Shown: positions 11,257 through 22,530, numbered from the stretch's first letter. The stretch: DNA of 64,000 nucleotides from Cercospora beticola (GCF_033473495.1 NC_088942.1:2542001-2606000); one strand, 5' to 3'. The notes: a model not told the origin generated them from the letters alone. Translations and numbers: made by a program.

Positions 11257-12918
11257 ATGTCTTCCTCATCGGAGCCCGACGTCAAGATGGCACATGTCAA
11301 TCTCATGACAGACACAATTGTAGCCAACATTCCTGAGGATGGTCTTCGCGCAGTATTGAGATCAATGCTGGCCGTTGATCCTGCAATTACGAAGGCATTC
11401 GAGGATAGAGCCCGAATTTACTTGACAAAGCAAGCCAAGTCTCCCGGCCAGGAGATCTTTATGAATGATGGGGAGAAAATCAGGCTCACGTCAGGCTTCC
11501 ATGAACAGCAAGGCAGGATTCGAGCGATGCTGGGATGCGGGCTGTGCTTCGAGAGCATACCATTACTGGAGCACATTGTTGAGCAAGCATCGGATCCGGC
11601 GATATTATCCAGTCAGAATGGGATCCTGGGTCGAGCGTTGGCGAGTATTGATGGAGACATCATCCAAGCATTGACGGCTGTTCAGAAACTGCTGCTTGTT
11701 GCTTCAGGTTCGAGGCGGTTGAATGAGACTGAGATTGTACCAATTTCTCGACTCCACCAAGCATTGGTACACGGCCAGAAGCGGCTGTCACCAAACGATG
11801 ATTATCCTTTTGCACGGAGTTTGTTGGCCCTGCAGCTCTCACAACTACTGCCCGGGACCTCAGAACAGGACGCTCTAGCCTCTGACTCGGTGCGTATCAC
11901 TATATCGCCGCTCTCTGAAGCCATTGAGACCTTCACAGTCAACGGACGTGCCCTGCCACGCCTCTTCTCCGGTCTTTGGCAGCTCTCAAGTCCCTCCTGG
12001 GGCATCGCCACACTTAGCCAGATCAACGCGCAATTCCACGAATACTCTTCCCTTGGATTCACAGCCTACGATATGGCAGATCACTACGGCGATGCTGAGA
12101 TCCTCTTTGGCCGCTTCCGCTCCACATGTACAAATCCCAACGCCCTCTTCGGAGCAACCAAATACTGCGTCTTCACTCCCATTGAAGTTACAGCAGAGGT
12201 GATCTCCGCTAACATCATCGAGCGTTGTCACCGGATGCAAGCGTCTCACATCGACTTGCTCCAATTCCATTGGCAAGATTATAGCGACCCCAATTACATC
12301 CTTGCGCTGCAGTACCTTCAATCAGATTCTCGAATACATGCTCTGGGTCTCTGCAATTTCGACACTAAACATATGCTTAACGCCATCAACTCCGGGATCA
12401 GAATACATACCAATCAAGTGCAATTCTCTTTGATCGATTCGCGGCCCTTGCATTCTATGGTGCCCGCTTGCAAAGCTCACGACGTCAAACTCCTCACCTA
12501 CGGGTCTTTGCTCGGCGGCTTCCTCTCTTCAAAATGGCTCGACAAACCAGAACCTCTCGACAACTTCTCGCAAAGTATCACGCCAAGTCAGAGAAAGTAC
12601 TATGAGATGATTGTGAATTGGGGAGGATGGGAGTTGTTCCAAGAGCTACTGCACGTTTTGCAAGACGTCGGCACGAAACACGATAGGAGTGTGAGTTGTG
12701 TAGCGATGAGATGGGTGCTAGATGTAGCGGACGAAGTGGTCGGTGCGGTGATCGTGGGGACGAGATGGGGTGTCAGTGGACATGCGGAGGAGAATCTGAA
12801 GGTCTATGGGTGGAGACTGGAAGGAGAGGATATGAACAAGATTGAAAGTGTTCTCAGCAGGAGTCGAAGAGCAAAGATGGTAGAGCTTTTGGGTGATTGT
12901 GGAGGCGAGTATAGATGA
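11257..12918 (+). CDS. Aldo/keto reductase with N-terminal extra domain
   Basis: Single-exon protein of 553 residues. From about residue 225 it is an aldo/keto reductase: LFSGLWQLSSP first strand, YDMADHYGDAE with catalytic Asp and Tyr, FGATKY with catalytic Lys, LLQFHWQDY with catalytic His, LGLCNF, the NQVQFSLID strand, LLTYGSLLGGFL, and a late VIVGTRW region for the nucleotide. Family members usually have 280-350 residues. The first ~220 residues are therefore an additional, mostly helical domain I do not recognise; an LLLVASGSRRL stretch lies in it. There is no in-frame stop or splice signal between the parts, so this looks like a true fusion. Likely cytosolic NADPH-dependent carbonyl reductase, substrate unknown. 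Start ATG 11257 is the first in the open frame. Confidence 0.85.
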   Translation: MSSSSEPDVKMAHVNLMTDTIVANIPEDGLRAVLRSMLAVDPAITKAFEDRARIYLTKQAKSPGQEIFMNDGEKIRLTSGFHEQQGRIRAMLGCGLCFESIPLLEHIVEQASDPAILSSQNGILGRALASIDGDIIQALTAVQKLLLVASGSRRLNETEIVPISRLHQALVHGQKRLSPNDDYPFARSLLALQLSQLLPGTSEQDALASDSVRITISPLSEAIETFTVNGRALPRLFSGLWQLSSPSWGIATLSQINAQFHEYSSLGFTAYDMADHYGDAEILFGRFRSTCTNPNALFGATKYCVFTPIEVTAEVISANIIERCHRMQASHIDLLQFHWQDYSDPNYILALQYLQSDSRIHALGLCNFDTKHMLNAINSGIRIHTNQVQFSLIDSRPLHSMVPACKAHDVKLLTYGSLLGGFLSSKWLDKPEPLDNFSQSITPSQRKYYEMIVNWGGWELFQELLHVLQDVGTKHDRSVSCVAMRWVLDVADEVVGAVIVGTRWGVSGHAEENLKVYGWRLEGEDMNKIESVLSRSRRAKMVELLGDCGGEYR

Positions 12919-13135
12919 ACAGTTCATGTGCAGGAGCACGAACACAGATGCGCTCCTGTCGGATCGTCGTCAGACTTGACACTTGGTTCCTGAGCTTGGG
13001 GAAGAGTGGATTTTGTGAACAGAAGCGTAGTATTGACTTTTCTACCTATGCAATGCGACGATGATTGCAATCGGATCGACCACTTCTGTCCACCGTTTCC
13101 GAGCCTCCACTTGATATACAGGGTACTGAGTTGAT

Positions 13136-13645
13136 CTAAAGGAAGTTGAGGATGTCCCAGTTGACAGAGGCCTCACGATCAGTCTCGAGTCCATTGTTGC
13201 CACACTGCATGGTGTTTTGAGCATCGAGCTTAGCCTTCCTGTATCCTTGGGTGGAAACAAATTCGCCGTGAGTGTATCGCGAGATCGAAGTAAGGATGAT
13301 GTCAGCGACATCCTTGTTGCCAATGTAGACCTTCTCGTTGCTTGCGGAGCCCAGAGAGACGCGGAAAGTGCAAGTTCCAGATGATACGATGTTGGTTGGA
13401 GAGCTGGTGACCTCCCACTTGTTGCCATCGTTGGCAACGTTTTCGGCGAGTCTCTGGCAGTCGGACACCTTTGGAAGGTTCCAGCCGAGCTGGGTGCGCT
13501 CGTCGTAGCGGTCGTAGAATGGGGAGGCGCCGCAGAAGTCTTGGGAGTTCTGTCTGGCCTGGACAGCTGCGCCGACAACAGGAGCTGGAGCTGCGTTGGC
13601 GGCAGCGGCCAGGAGGCCAGCGAAGATGGTGGTGGAGAATTGCAT
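13136..13645 (-). CDS. Secreted Hce2/Ecp2-like protein
   Basis: Intronless 169-residue protein with a clear signal peptide: MQFST, a hydrophobic core, then ANAAPAP. The mature part holds four cysteines in the contexts FCGASPF, SDCQRLAENV, GTCTFRV and MQCGNNG, with DVADIILTSISRY between the third and fourth and a final VNWDILNF. This spacing and the motif set match the Hce2 domain (homologues of the Cladosporium fulvum effector Ecp2). Ecp2-type proteins are secreted into the host apoplast, and some trigger host cell death; the role here is inferred from family. A TATA-like TATAAGAG lies about 140 bp upstream. The gene stands alone, with gene-poor sequence upstream. No break or missing cysteine seen. 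Confidence 0.75.
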   Translation of the reverse strand: MQFSTTIFAGLLAAAANAAPAPVVGAAVQARQNSQDFCGASPFYDRYDERTQLGWNLPKVSDCQRLAENVANDGNKWEVTSSPTNIVSSGTCTFRVSLGSASNEKVYIGNKDVADIILTSISRYTHGEFVSTQGYRKAKLDAQNTMQCGNNGLETDREASVNWDILNFL

Positions 13646-15620
13646 TTTGATGAAAAGACTTGTTGTAAAGGAGGATGTGGTTTGGCTTCAATTATTGGGT
13701 TTGTTGTTGTGGTTGTAACGAGCGTCGGATGGAAGGAGTGTTGTGGTTGATGGAGACTTTGTTAGATGGGGTTGTGATATGCCTCTTATATCCTCTGCTG
13801 GTCGTTGTACTTCATCCTCTGGTCGAGACTTCTGGTCGTATTGTCCGTGCACATACTGGACCCAAATATGGTACACACCTTGCATCACTCTTCCGCTGTC
13901 ACATCCTGAGACATTGTGAGCAGAGTGGCTTCTATACAGCCAAAGGGCTTTTGTCGGCTACTCTTGGCCACACTCTACCGAGTCAGGGATCCTGTTGATG
14001 TGAAGTCCAGAAAATCGTGCGCCTAGTTCTCCTGTAATTGAAGGAGCTTTCCATCTATGCATTTCCATGTATTTCATCGAGCGACCGTCTCCTCCGTGAA
14101 GCTCGTTTCATCTGCCATACCAGGACAGACAACATGCTACACCATGTTTGCCGATGTATCCTTCCCTAATCTGTTGCACTGCGATCCGGCGTGTCCTTCG
14201 CGAGCGAGACGTAGTTCAACTATGAGATTGCAGTTCCTGCTCCATCACTGTCGATCTCTCCCAGTCATTTCCCTCACCTTAAGTGCATCACGATAGCCAG
14301 GGGGACTCTGTAGCCTGACTTTGACGATTGTGGAAGACCGAAGACGAATTGCAGCCGGTTCTTTCATCTTCCTTGCCAGGGGATGGCTGTACCAAGTCTT
14401 GTTCTCGGAGCCAAGAGTCAATGTACTCATCTCGGCCTTACGATATCGTTTGTTGGAACATGTTCATGTTCTGGATTGCAGTTCTTTGCTCGATTCTTCG
14501 ACAGACCGCCACCAATGTGCTGGGCTGCAACTTTGTAGCTCATCGTTGAATCGTAAATAGCAGGCTAGGGCGCATCCTACTCGCTTTGTGGTCGGCCCAG
14601 CAAGATCGATGCCAATCGCGGATCCTACGGACAGCCAAGCCATGTCCACTAAGGTACTGTACCCCACGAACAAGGACCGAGAACTCGAACGCTTGCTGAT
14701 CTGCACTCACTGTAGCAGAGTCCAGACTCCTCGTACTGGGGAACTGCGGTGATCGTTCTAGATCTTGGCTCTGGCAAAAACAATGTGAGGGCAAGAATGT
14801 GCAGCAAAAGTCAGCACTAAGTCTCAGGCTGCGGAAGTGCCGGAAGCAGACGTAGTCGCCTTTTGCTGACTCGCCATATCATGTCACATCGCAAATGGAC
14901 AAGCTCAGCATGGCTATTGCTCTGTAGGTACTGCTCATTGCATGGCGCCAGATGCTCGATACGCAGGGCCAAGCAGGCCATCAGGCGTTTTGAGATTCAT
15001 CATCGCAACATGAGCCGGTAGGCATTCACCTGCCGTATTACTGTTTTCTTTAATTGCAGGTGGTAGGCCAAAGCAGACGATGTCGCACGATGTTGTCCGT
15101 AGTTGACCGAGATGGAAGCCGACTGGGAGTGCCTGGCTACGTTCTGGTATGGGTCTGGACTCCTCTTCTCATGCCGTCGCTCCTGCATTGGACTCAAGTC
15201 TCGTTTACAATATCTGACATCGACATCCGATGGACACGGGCTGGCGCTCTAGCTGATGGTGGTGGTCTGCTGGGCATCGGGATGTATCAGTTTCATCGTG
15301 ACCTCATCGCTATTGTCAGCCTCGTGCCTTTTGTCATCCGGTGTCCACAGGCGAGATCCAGAACATCTCAGGCTTCGTTTTGCGTGGCTACAATGGATGG
15401 AGTTGGACCTCATGCCAGTTGTGTAGAGTAGAAGTCGAGACATGCATCTTCACAACAGTCACACGTGGCAAAGCGGGAGAACGGGCCGCGCGGGAGTCTA
15501 CAGGCTAAATCTTTGACTTCTTGTGTAACCTCTTCGTATCTTGTGTAGCTACGTTGGATCTGCTTCGATGCATGGTTTACTCTCTTCCAGTCTGCGCACT
15601 GGGGGAGAGAAACTTTGAGA
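13646..15620. other. Gene-poor stretch
   Basis: Almost 2 kb between the Hce2-like gene and the rhomboid gene. Open frames up to 144 codons occur on both strands, but none shows a domain, a signal peptide or consistent splicing. The left end is the promoter of the Hce2-like gene. Confidence 0.4.
13781..13792 (-). promoter_or_regulatory. TATA-like element of the Hce2-like gene
   Basis: Reads GATATAAGAGGC on the minus strand, about 140 bp upstream of the ATG at 13645. Position fits a core promoter with a long 5' UTR. Confidence 0.35.
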
Positions 15621-16649
15621 ATGGACGTCTTCGTACCATGGCAGTATGACGTTGCACGCGATCCATACGGCACAATTTCGACGGCCTTGGGTTCGATCTT
15701 TCCAACCATTCTCAAAACTAAAACCGAAGACGTTCCGGCCGACGACTCCTCTCCCGCTACCAGTGACCATGATCTTCCACCTCCACACAATGGCGAGCTC
15801 AACAAGTCGGCCCTGGCAGCAGTTGGCGTAATTGCAGCCCTCAATCTTCCAGCTTACAGGTACTACCGCTCTCAACATACCCTCGCAGTCCTCGAAGCTC
15901 AAAATGGACTCCCTGGCAAGTGTGCGCGATGGGTATCCTATATCTCCAGCACGCTATCGCGGAACATCCTCGACGCCTGCGTGCGATACAAATGGTCGCA
16001 AAAGACGATTGCCATGACAGAAAACACAATGCTCTCCTATGACAGCATCAGAAGTGGCCGATGGTGGACTCTTCTGTCCTCGAACTTTGTACACCAGGAA
16101 GCCGCTCACTTCAAGGTCAATGTGTATTGTCTGCTCTGGTATGGGACTTCATGTGCTCGCGTACCGGGCGTTAGCTGGAAGGAAGTGTTTGGTTTGGCGA
16201 TCGTGACTGGTTTGGCATCGAGCATTGCCACTCTTCTACGCCTCAAATGGCAGGGCTCATGGATCGAGAAAGAGTTCCAGGTCAGCAGAGGGCTGAGTGG
16301 AGTGGTGTATGGTTTCGCTGCGGTTGCAGCTTTGAATGCTTACCGCAATAAAGAACGCATGCCATCGGGGTTCTCATCTCGCATTCGCTGGATCATCTCA
16401 CAGAGCATTTACGCGTGCGATCGGACGTTTCCTATGACGATAATCGCCAGAGATATTGCCGCCCTTTTTGGACGTCCCTACAATGCCAATGAAAAGGGCA
16501 TTAATCACGCCGGGCACGTTGCCGGAGCAGTATCTGGCGTAGCCTTTTACTTCTTTGTGCTTTACAAGAGAAAGCGATCGCAAGCTAGCTGTATCGCGCC
16601 CGACAGCCATCCAGGTGACTTGAGTAAAGAGCATGAGAACAAGAGTTAA
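15621..16649 (+). CDS. Rhomboid-family intramembrane serine protease
   Basis: Intronless, 342 residues from ATG 15621. An N-terminal soluble part with a Pro/Asp-rich stretch leads into membrane helices. Rhomboid hallmarks: RSGRWWTLLSSNFVHQEAAH after the first helix, the catalytic Ser in SRGLSGVVYGF (GxSG), and the catalytic His in NHAGHVAGAVSGVAF. So both dyad residues are present. The usual H-x-x-x-N after the L1 loop is seen as HFKVNVY. Rhomboids cleave transmembrane substrates within the bilayer. An early hydrophobic segment and position relative to SEC18 do not settle whether this is mitochondrial or a Golgi/ER form. A basic, charged tail follows the last helix. Confidence 0.85.
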   Translation: MDVFVPWQYDVARDPYGTISTALGSIFPTILKTKTEDVPADDSSPATSDHDLPPPHNGELNKSALAAVGVIAALNLPAYRYYRSQHTLAVLEAQNGLPGKCARWVSYISSTLSRNILDACVRYKWSQKTIAMTENTMLSYDSIRSGRWWTLLSSNFVHQEAAHFKVNVYCLLWYGTSCARVPGVSWKEVFGLAIVTGLASSIATLLRLKWQGSWIEKEFQVSRGLSGVVYGFAAVAALNAYRNKERMPSGFSSRIRWIISQSIYACDRTFPMTIIARDIAALFGRPYNANEKGINHAGHVAGAVSGVAFYFFVLYKRKRSQASCIAPDSHPGDLSKEHENKS

Positions 16650-17176
16650 TAGCACCGCGATGTCATCCATGACTCAATTAGAGACATCCAATACACAGCA
16701 AGCGACATCTTTCTTGACCTAGCACCGTCAGCTATCATGCGAGCGACCGAGCTTGGATAGTCGTCCCGTTGACAGCCAGAACAGAAAGAAGCAGGACAAC
16801 GTTATAGAGAAGACGAGCATTTCAAGTCAAGGTCTCACAAATGTATGACAAGACCCCACCACAATTCTATATCGCGCGTTTTGATCGCTACACTTTCATC
16901 CCCATCGGAACTTCGTGCCGTCTGCAACCCGAGCGCCTCACAAGAGTCGTCCATATCAGAGAAAGAAGACAAAGGAAAGACGTCGCTCCGACCTCACCCA
17001 CTTCAGATTCATGCACCGTCTCCACCTCGAGCGCCTAGAAAGGGCTGTCCAATACAGAGAAAGAGGAGAAGTGAAAGAGATAAACAATCCAGGATCAGAG
17101 CAGCAGTACTGCCAAATTCCTACCAACTCTAATCTGCTTCCAAGCTGCTCCTCGCCGCAGGTCTTCTCTCTCAGTC
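16650..17176. other. Convergent intergenic region
   Basis: Between the 3' ends of the rhomboid gene and SEC18. Purine-rich AGAAAGA-type tracts near 16.96-17.09 kb; no gene seen. Confidence 0.5.
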
Positions 17177-19728
17177 TCACACGATCCCCGCTGCCGCATC
17201 ATTGATATACTCGCACATCAGATCTACAAACCTTCCGACACGATCCTCGCGATCCTGTACCGCAGTCTGGATCGCCAAAATAATCTGCTGGATGCCCACA
17301 CCAATTCTCTTCTCTCCACCCAAGTTCTCCTGAATTTCGCCGATCGCTCTGTCCACATCTTGCTGCGAGAACTGGCTGGATTCACGCATAACATGTGCGA
17401 GCTCCTGCTGGGTTTGAAGAGCGGGGATGGCGATTTGTGCTTTGAAATAGAGCTGCAATTGCTGCATAACTGTGCGCTCGGAGGTCGTGGCCAGAATGAG
17501 AAGGGGCCTGTTCTTCGGGGGTCTGTTGTCCATCAAGCCCTTGAGGGCCGCCAGAACGGCAGAGCTAAAACGCGGGCCGACTGGAACCCAGTCGACCATG
17601 AGTTCTATGTTGTCAAGGACCAGCACATTGAGCGGACTCTTGTAGGCGTCTGTGAAGACCTTGCTGAGGTGCTGTATCTTCTGAATCTCGTTCATCCCAA
17701 CCATGTCGACGGCCCGTACCAGCTTGATAAATGGAAACTGTGAATTCAGAGCGATTTGTGCGGCGAGTGCAGTTTTTCCGCTTCCGCGCGGACCATGGAG
17801 GAGTACGGAGTGGAGACGCGTCGTGCCTGTTCTGACTTGCTCAACAAAATCGCGACCGTTCCTCAGGATCTTATCAATTTGGGGGCCGTAGTGAATTATG
17901 CCACCCTCGACACAGTCTTCCAGAACTTCTTCGCTAACTCCAAATAGCGGTTTTACCTCATCGAGGGCTCCAAGGAAGTCGGCCATGTGGAGCTGCATGT
18001 CATTTATGTCATCTGATAGGGCGGCAACAGTGCCTCCCTTGATGTGTCTCTGCAAAGCAAAGGAGCTTGCTGTTACCTGTTAGCTTGGAGCGTGTGCAAC
18101 TTTGGGAAGCATTGGGAAGAATTCGTAAGTGAGGCAAGATTCACTCCTGTGCTTCCGCGAACGGTCGAGCCACCATGCCAATCAGGGGGATATTTTTGGG
18201 AAAATGTCAGTGCAATAAATTCAGAAAGGGACCACTCACCAGATTTCACCAGACCACTGATCTCAGCTCCTGAGAAGTTTCTGGTCTGTCGCGCCAGTTC
18301 TGCCAGGTCAACATCGCCGCCGAGCTTGCCATTGGAACGCATCTTCTCCGTATGAATTTTGAGGATCTGCCTCCGCCCAGGCTCGTCAGGCAAGCTGATT
18401 TCCATGTGTACTTCCAAACGGCCAGATCGCAATAGTGCCTCATCAATCATATCCTTGCGATTCGTCATACCAATGAGGAGGATATTGTTCAGCTGCTCAA
18501 CACCGTCCAGCTTGGACAGCAGCTGGTTCACCACGCTGTCGCCTACGCCTGTGCCGCCACCAGCACCAGAACCACGCTGCTTGCATACGGCATCCAATTC
18601 GTCGAAGATGATGATGTGTAGGCCTGATTCGTCGCCCTTTTCTTTCTGTTCCTTTTCTGCATCTGCGAAGAGTTTTCGAATGTTCTCTTCTGACTGTCCG
18701 ACATATTTGTTCAAGACTTCCGGACCATTGATGACCTTGGGTTCGCGGGCATTCAGCATCTTGCCGATTTGACGAGCAATGAGTGTTTTGCCTGTTCCAG
18801 GAGGACCGTACAATAGAATACCGCGGACATGCTGGATACCCAGCTTCTCTGCCAGGCCAGGTGGGAAGATGCGCGATGCGAAAGCACGTCGGAAGATGTC
18901 GCTGAACTCCTTGTCCAGTCCACCAATGCCCATATCCTCGAATTTGAAGTCAGGCCGAATGACGGAGTTCGCAGCCGGCCGCCGCGTCGACCCCTTGAGC
19001 TGAAGTGGTGACTTGGCATCTTTGTAGAAGTTGATTTGCGTTTCGGGGGTCAGAATGCCTCGCGCATGTGGATGTGTTTGCTGCTGTTGTTGTCCTGAGC
19101 TCTTTAGTGAAGCCAGATCGACCAACTCCACAGTCTTGATAGTCAGGCGAAGCTTCGGACCACCTCTGAAGTCCAGACCGAAGCTTTGTCCTGGCGCAAA
19201 TATCTGGTTGCGGAAGACCTTGACCACTGCGTCTGCGAGCTCGTCTTGGTCAAAGGGCGGTGCCTGCTGAGGTCTCGTGCCAGCGAACCCAATCTCGATG
19301 TCCATGTTGCCCAAATAACTCTGTGCGCCCTGTCGGAATGGGTCGTATGGCTCAACTTCCACAATGTCTGTGAGTGCAACCTGCATCCATGTTCGCTGGA
19401 AGTCGTTTAAACCGATCTGACCACGCTGTATTTGTGGATGAGGGCGCGCTGACAACACGTATTGCCCATTTATCATGATGTGAACATCCCCGCCATCTCT
19501 TGAAGGTCCGATGTCTTGAGGCGATACGGCACAAAGGTTCGAGAAGATCAGCTCTCGCGGAGAGGAGACAGGTTGTAGCTGCATTCTGCGTGCGCCACCT
19601 TGGTCGTATTGCTTTTCTCGATCGTGTGAGGAGCCGCCGGGCGGAGGTGGTTGTTGTGGGCGGACTGGTTGGCGCTGTCCAGGAGGGGCCTCTTTCCTAC
19701 CACCGAACAGCGCATCGCGATTAAACAT
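17177..19728 (-). CDS. SEC18: Vesicular-fusion ATPase SEC18 (NSF)
   Basis: AAA+ ATPase that disassembles SNARE complexes after membrane fusion, acting with alpha-SNAP/Sec17. Two exons, 19728-18240 and 18069-17177, give 793 residues; the intron (18070-18239) runs GTGAGT to AACAG and joins LVKS to ASSFALQRHIKGGT, a conserved NSF junction. Order: Gln/Pro-rich N-terminus MFNRDALFGGRK, N domain (PRELIFSNLCAV, VALTDIVEVEPYDPF), D1 with Walker A GPPGTGKTL and Walker B IIIFDELDA plus MTNRKDMIDEALLRSGR, then D2 with GPRGSGKTALA and VLVLDNIELM. D2's Walker A differs from the D1 consensus, normal for the hexamer-stabilising D2. ATG 19728 is preferred over an in-frame ATG at 19854 because fungal Sec18 begins MFNR. 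Essential housekeeping gene. Confidence 0.95.
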
Positions 19729-20317
19729 GGTAAGTGCGGGTGTTTCTGGGGAATGCCGAATGTGAGTTGCGGTCGTCGGCAGATATAGATGCTCAGAGTC
19801 GCGAGGTATGCAAAGTCGCGGAGAAACAGGAACAGGCACCAAGTGAAAGCGCAATACGTGTCGTCGTGAATGTTGTCGCCTTCAGGTGAAGACACATGCA
19901 CATGAAAGTCCCACCTCACATCGGATGAAGGGTGTTGCCTCAGGCACGCATACGTCATTCCCTGCGGACCTCCTTGTCCCGAGTTGGCGTTCACTCTTCT
20001 CACTCCATCTCCACTACATCAGTACCACTGGTCTGCTGGTCGTCATCGGCAATGAAATACCGTCACAAGAGCACAGTGTGATGGCGTGAGCGCAAACGAC
20101 AGTGAACGTTGCCGGAATAACACTCCCAGGGTGACTGGACACTTCTCCGCGAACGGGGCGGTTCCGATCGCGGGGCTGTTCCTCGCTGTCGAGCAGACGG
20201 ATCCGCCAATACGTGAGTAGAAGGTATAGCCAGGTCGCTGCCAGGTACAAGTATTTCACTGCATCGATTCACGTATCGTTCATACCTTGACACATTTCTC
20301 TTTCACCGACCATCATC
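19729..20317. other. Divergent intergenic region
   Basis: Between the starts of SEC18 and the short-chain dehydrogenase; probably promoters of both. An open extension of the SEC18 frame reaches 19854 but looks like 5' UTR. Confidence 0.45.
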
Positions 20318-21211
20318 ATGTCTGCTCAAAAAGTCGCATTGATCACAGCAGGGACAGCTGGTCTAGGAGCACAGATTGCTCGCGTGCTAGCACCAGACTT
20401 TCGTGTCGTATGTTCATGTTCACAGGTGTTCGTTACTCCTCGAAACGTGGAGGACAACTAATTGTTTGCTCGAACCAGGCTATCAACTACGCCAACAATC
20501 AATCCCGAGCTCAGACTCTCATCGATGAGTTGCAGAAAATCCCAAGCACAGCAGGCAGCTCGTCATCATCACAAGAATCTCCTCGCTTCGAGGCCCTTCA
20601 AGCAGATGTTGGCGACCGATCAGCGATACAAAACTTGGTGCAACAAACCGTAGCCAAGTTCGGACGTCTTGATCTCGTAGTTTCCAACGCAGGCTGGACT
20701 CGGATCACGAATTTCGCGAATCTGGAAGAAGGAATGATCGACGAAGACTGGGATCGTTGCTTTCTCTACAATGTCAAGTCGCATTTGTGGTTGATGCATG
20801 CTGCCAAGGAGCATCTGGACAAGACCGAGGGAGCATTCGTGACGACGGCGAGTATTGCGGGCGTGAAACCTAGTGGCAGTTCCTTGCCGTATGCTGTCAC
20901 GAAAGCTGCTTCGATTCATCTTTCAAAGTCGCTGGCTGTTATCTGTTCGCCGAAGATTCGGGTCAATAGTGTTAGTCCGGGATTGCTGTTGACTGAATGG
21001 GGCATGAAGTTTCCTGAGGCGAAGCGAGAGGCGTCGAGGAATAATACGAAGCTGAAGCGATTGGCGACTGTTGAGGTATGTGTGCAGTACAGAAGACGAG
21101 AAGAGTTACTGATGTGTTTCGCAGGATGTAGCTCAGCAAGTACGCGCTCTTGCGTTGAATCAAAGCATGACGGGACAGAATATCATTTTGGACGGAGGTT
21201 TGACGCTATAG
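20318..21211 (+). CDS. Short-chain dehydrogenase/reductase
   Basis: Three exons (20318-20407, 20479-21075, 21125-21211) give 257 residues, normal for a classical SDR. Intron 1 (GTATGT...ACCAG, branch AACTAAT) joins APDFRV to AINYANNQ; intron 2 (GTATGT...CGCAG) joins ATVE to DVAQQVRAL. Signature features: TAGTAGLGAQIA for NAD(P) binding at the N-terminus, LQADVGD, VVSNAGW (NAG motif), catalytic Ser in TTASIAG, Tyr and Lys in YAVTKAA, then IRVNSVSPGLLLTEWG and a C-terminal GQNIILDGG. All catalytic residues are intact. Asn after the second strand (NYANN) hints at NADPH preference, an inference. Substrate unknown. Reading only the long open frame hides the true first exon. Confidence 0.88.
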
Positions 21212-21748
21212 ACTTTCGACGGGCACGACAGTTCGTCAATTTAAGCCTTGCATCTCGCGCACACTCCAACCAACACATGTGTAATTTGGGCCTTCATCCT
21301 TGCACCTTCCTGTTTGAGCCATTTTGACGATGGCTGCAACTCCCTCTGCTCACGAACAACGCAGGCTTGATGCACAAAGCAAGGCAAGTCGTGTTTCCCA
21401 AACGACGCCATATGAGCGACTCGGGCTAGACAACGCAAGCACAAGCACGACATGTTGTGACTTCCTTTTCGCGACGTGTCTGAGATTACACAAGGGTTAC
21501 GTTGTTCCCATGGGAAAGTTTGTCGCGCGGTCTGTGCAACTGCAGACACGCAAGGAATGTGCACAAGCAATCAAATGCTGTACCTCTCCGCTGCCGCTGC
21601 ACTGAGCCTTCCGTATACAACAAACGCAACACGTTTGCACGTTTCTTTCCTGCTCATCGGAATCAGTATCGAGTCTGGCGAATCAGTTTCAGCATTACAC
21701 ATATCTGCATCGAGCAGTTGAGATCCAGAACAGACGAAGACGACGACC
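21212..21748. other. Intergenic region
   Basis: 3' flank of the SDR gene and promoter of the next secreted-protein gene. No gene seen. Confidence 0.45.
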
Positions 21749-22361
21749 ATGCGCTCGATATCCGCCCTCCCTTTTGCGATTGCAGTCTTGCTCCTGCATA
21801 CGACGGTCCTCGCCTTCCCGACCTTCTCTCTCACAGACATCACGGCACGCCTCGGCCTCGAACGAAGAAAGATTACAAAGATCCTCGCGCCTACGGTCGT
21901 GGGATTGTACGTTTGCACGGATGCGGACTGGAAGGGAACTTGCAAGGACTTGAGGAATGGGCCTGGGTTGTGCAGTATGCCAAACGGACACCACCTGAAG
22001 CACATCGCTGGGGTTGTGAGTATTGCTCTTGGCTGACCGGAGGCACAGTAAACTTTCAAGAGCCATTCGCTGCGAATATCAGTAGTCTTGGACCAGACTC
22101 GGAAGTCAGCGGGTGTACACTTTACGAGTGAGTTTTGCCGCGTGCCCGACTGTTGTTCAAGTTCTCCATCAGCGCAAGGAAACGCGATCTGGGCGGTCCA
22201 TGTCTGATTTGCCGTGCTGATTTGCGGCCAACAGGAAGGAGGATTGCGACTTGAGCGGAGAGTTCGTGGCGAACATCAAGAAGCCGGGATTGGCGAATTT
22301 GGGCAGCAGTCCACAGGCTGGCCGGTACAATGACAACCTCAGGAGCTATGTCTGCTATTGA
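21749..22361 (+). CDS. Small secreted cysteine-containing protein
   Basis: Proposed three-exon gene of 152 residues. Exon 1 (21749-22015) starts with a signal peptide: MRSIS, hydrophobic core, then VLAFPTF. The mature part has YVCTDADWKGTCKDL and GLCSMPNG, exon 2 (22063-22127) gives ISSLGPDSEVSGCTLYE, and exon 3 (22235-22361) gives KEDCDLSGEFVANI and ends in YVCY. Six mature cysteines in all. The WKGTC and SSLGPD...C.LY pattern recalls small fungal secreted proteins of a beta/gamma-crystallin-like type, but I cannot assign a family. The intron 1 acceptor is uncertain: GTGAGT to AAGAG (47 bp) keeps frame, while the stronger CACAG site would not. Exon 2-3 joining (GTGAGT...AACAG) is clear. Confidence 0.65.
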
Positions 22362-22530
22362 GAAGGACGAGAGCGGGAGTCGAGGGTTTGCAGCTGTTTC
22401 TGATTGAGCTGAGAGCACAAACGGCTTGAAGTTGGGATGCCACGAGACGGAAAAGATGCAATGATACAGCAATAGCATACATGGAAGAATGGTAATCATA
22501 ATACACAAACAGAGTCTCGAATGAGAGATC

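Noticed and set aside
13042..13578. 178-codon minus-strand frame overlapping the Hce2-like gene
   Set aside because: Same strand, other frame, Ser/Thr/Pro-biased shadow of the real secreted protein; no signal peptide.
21502..22131. 209-codon plus-strand frame over the secreted-protein gene
   Set aside because: Its last third is the real exon 2 read backwards through the intron; the first two thirds lie in 5' flank and the wrong frame of exon 1.
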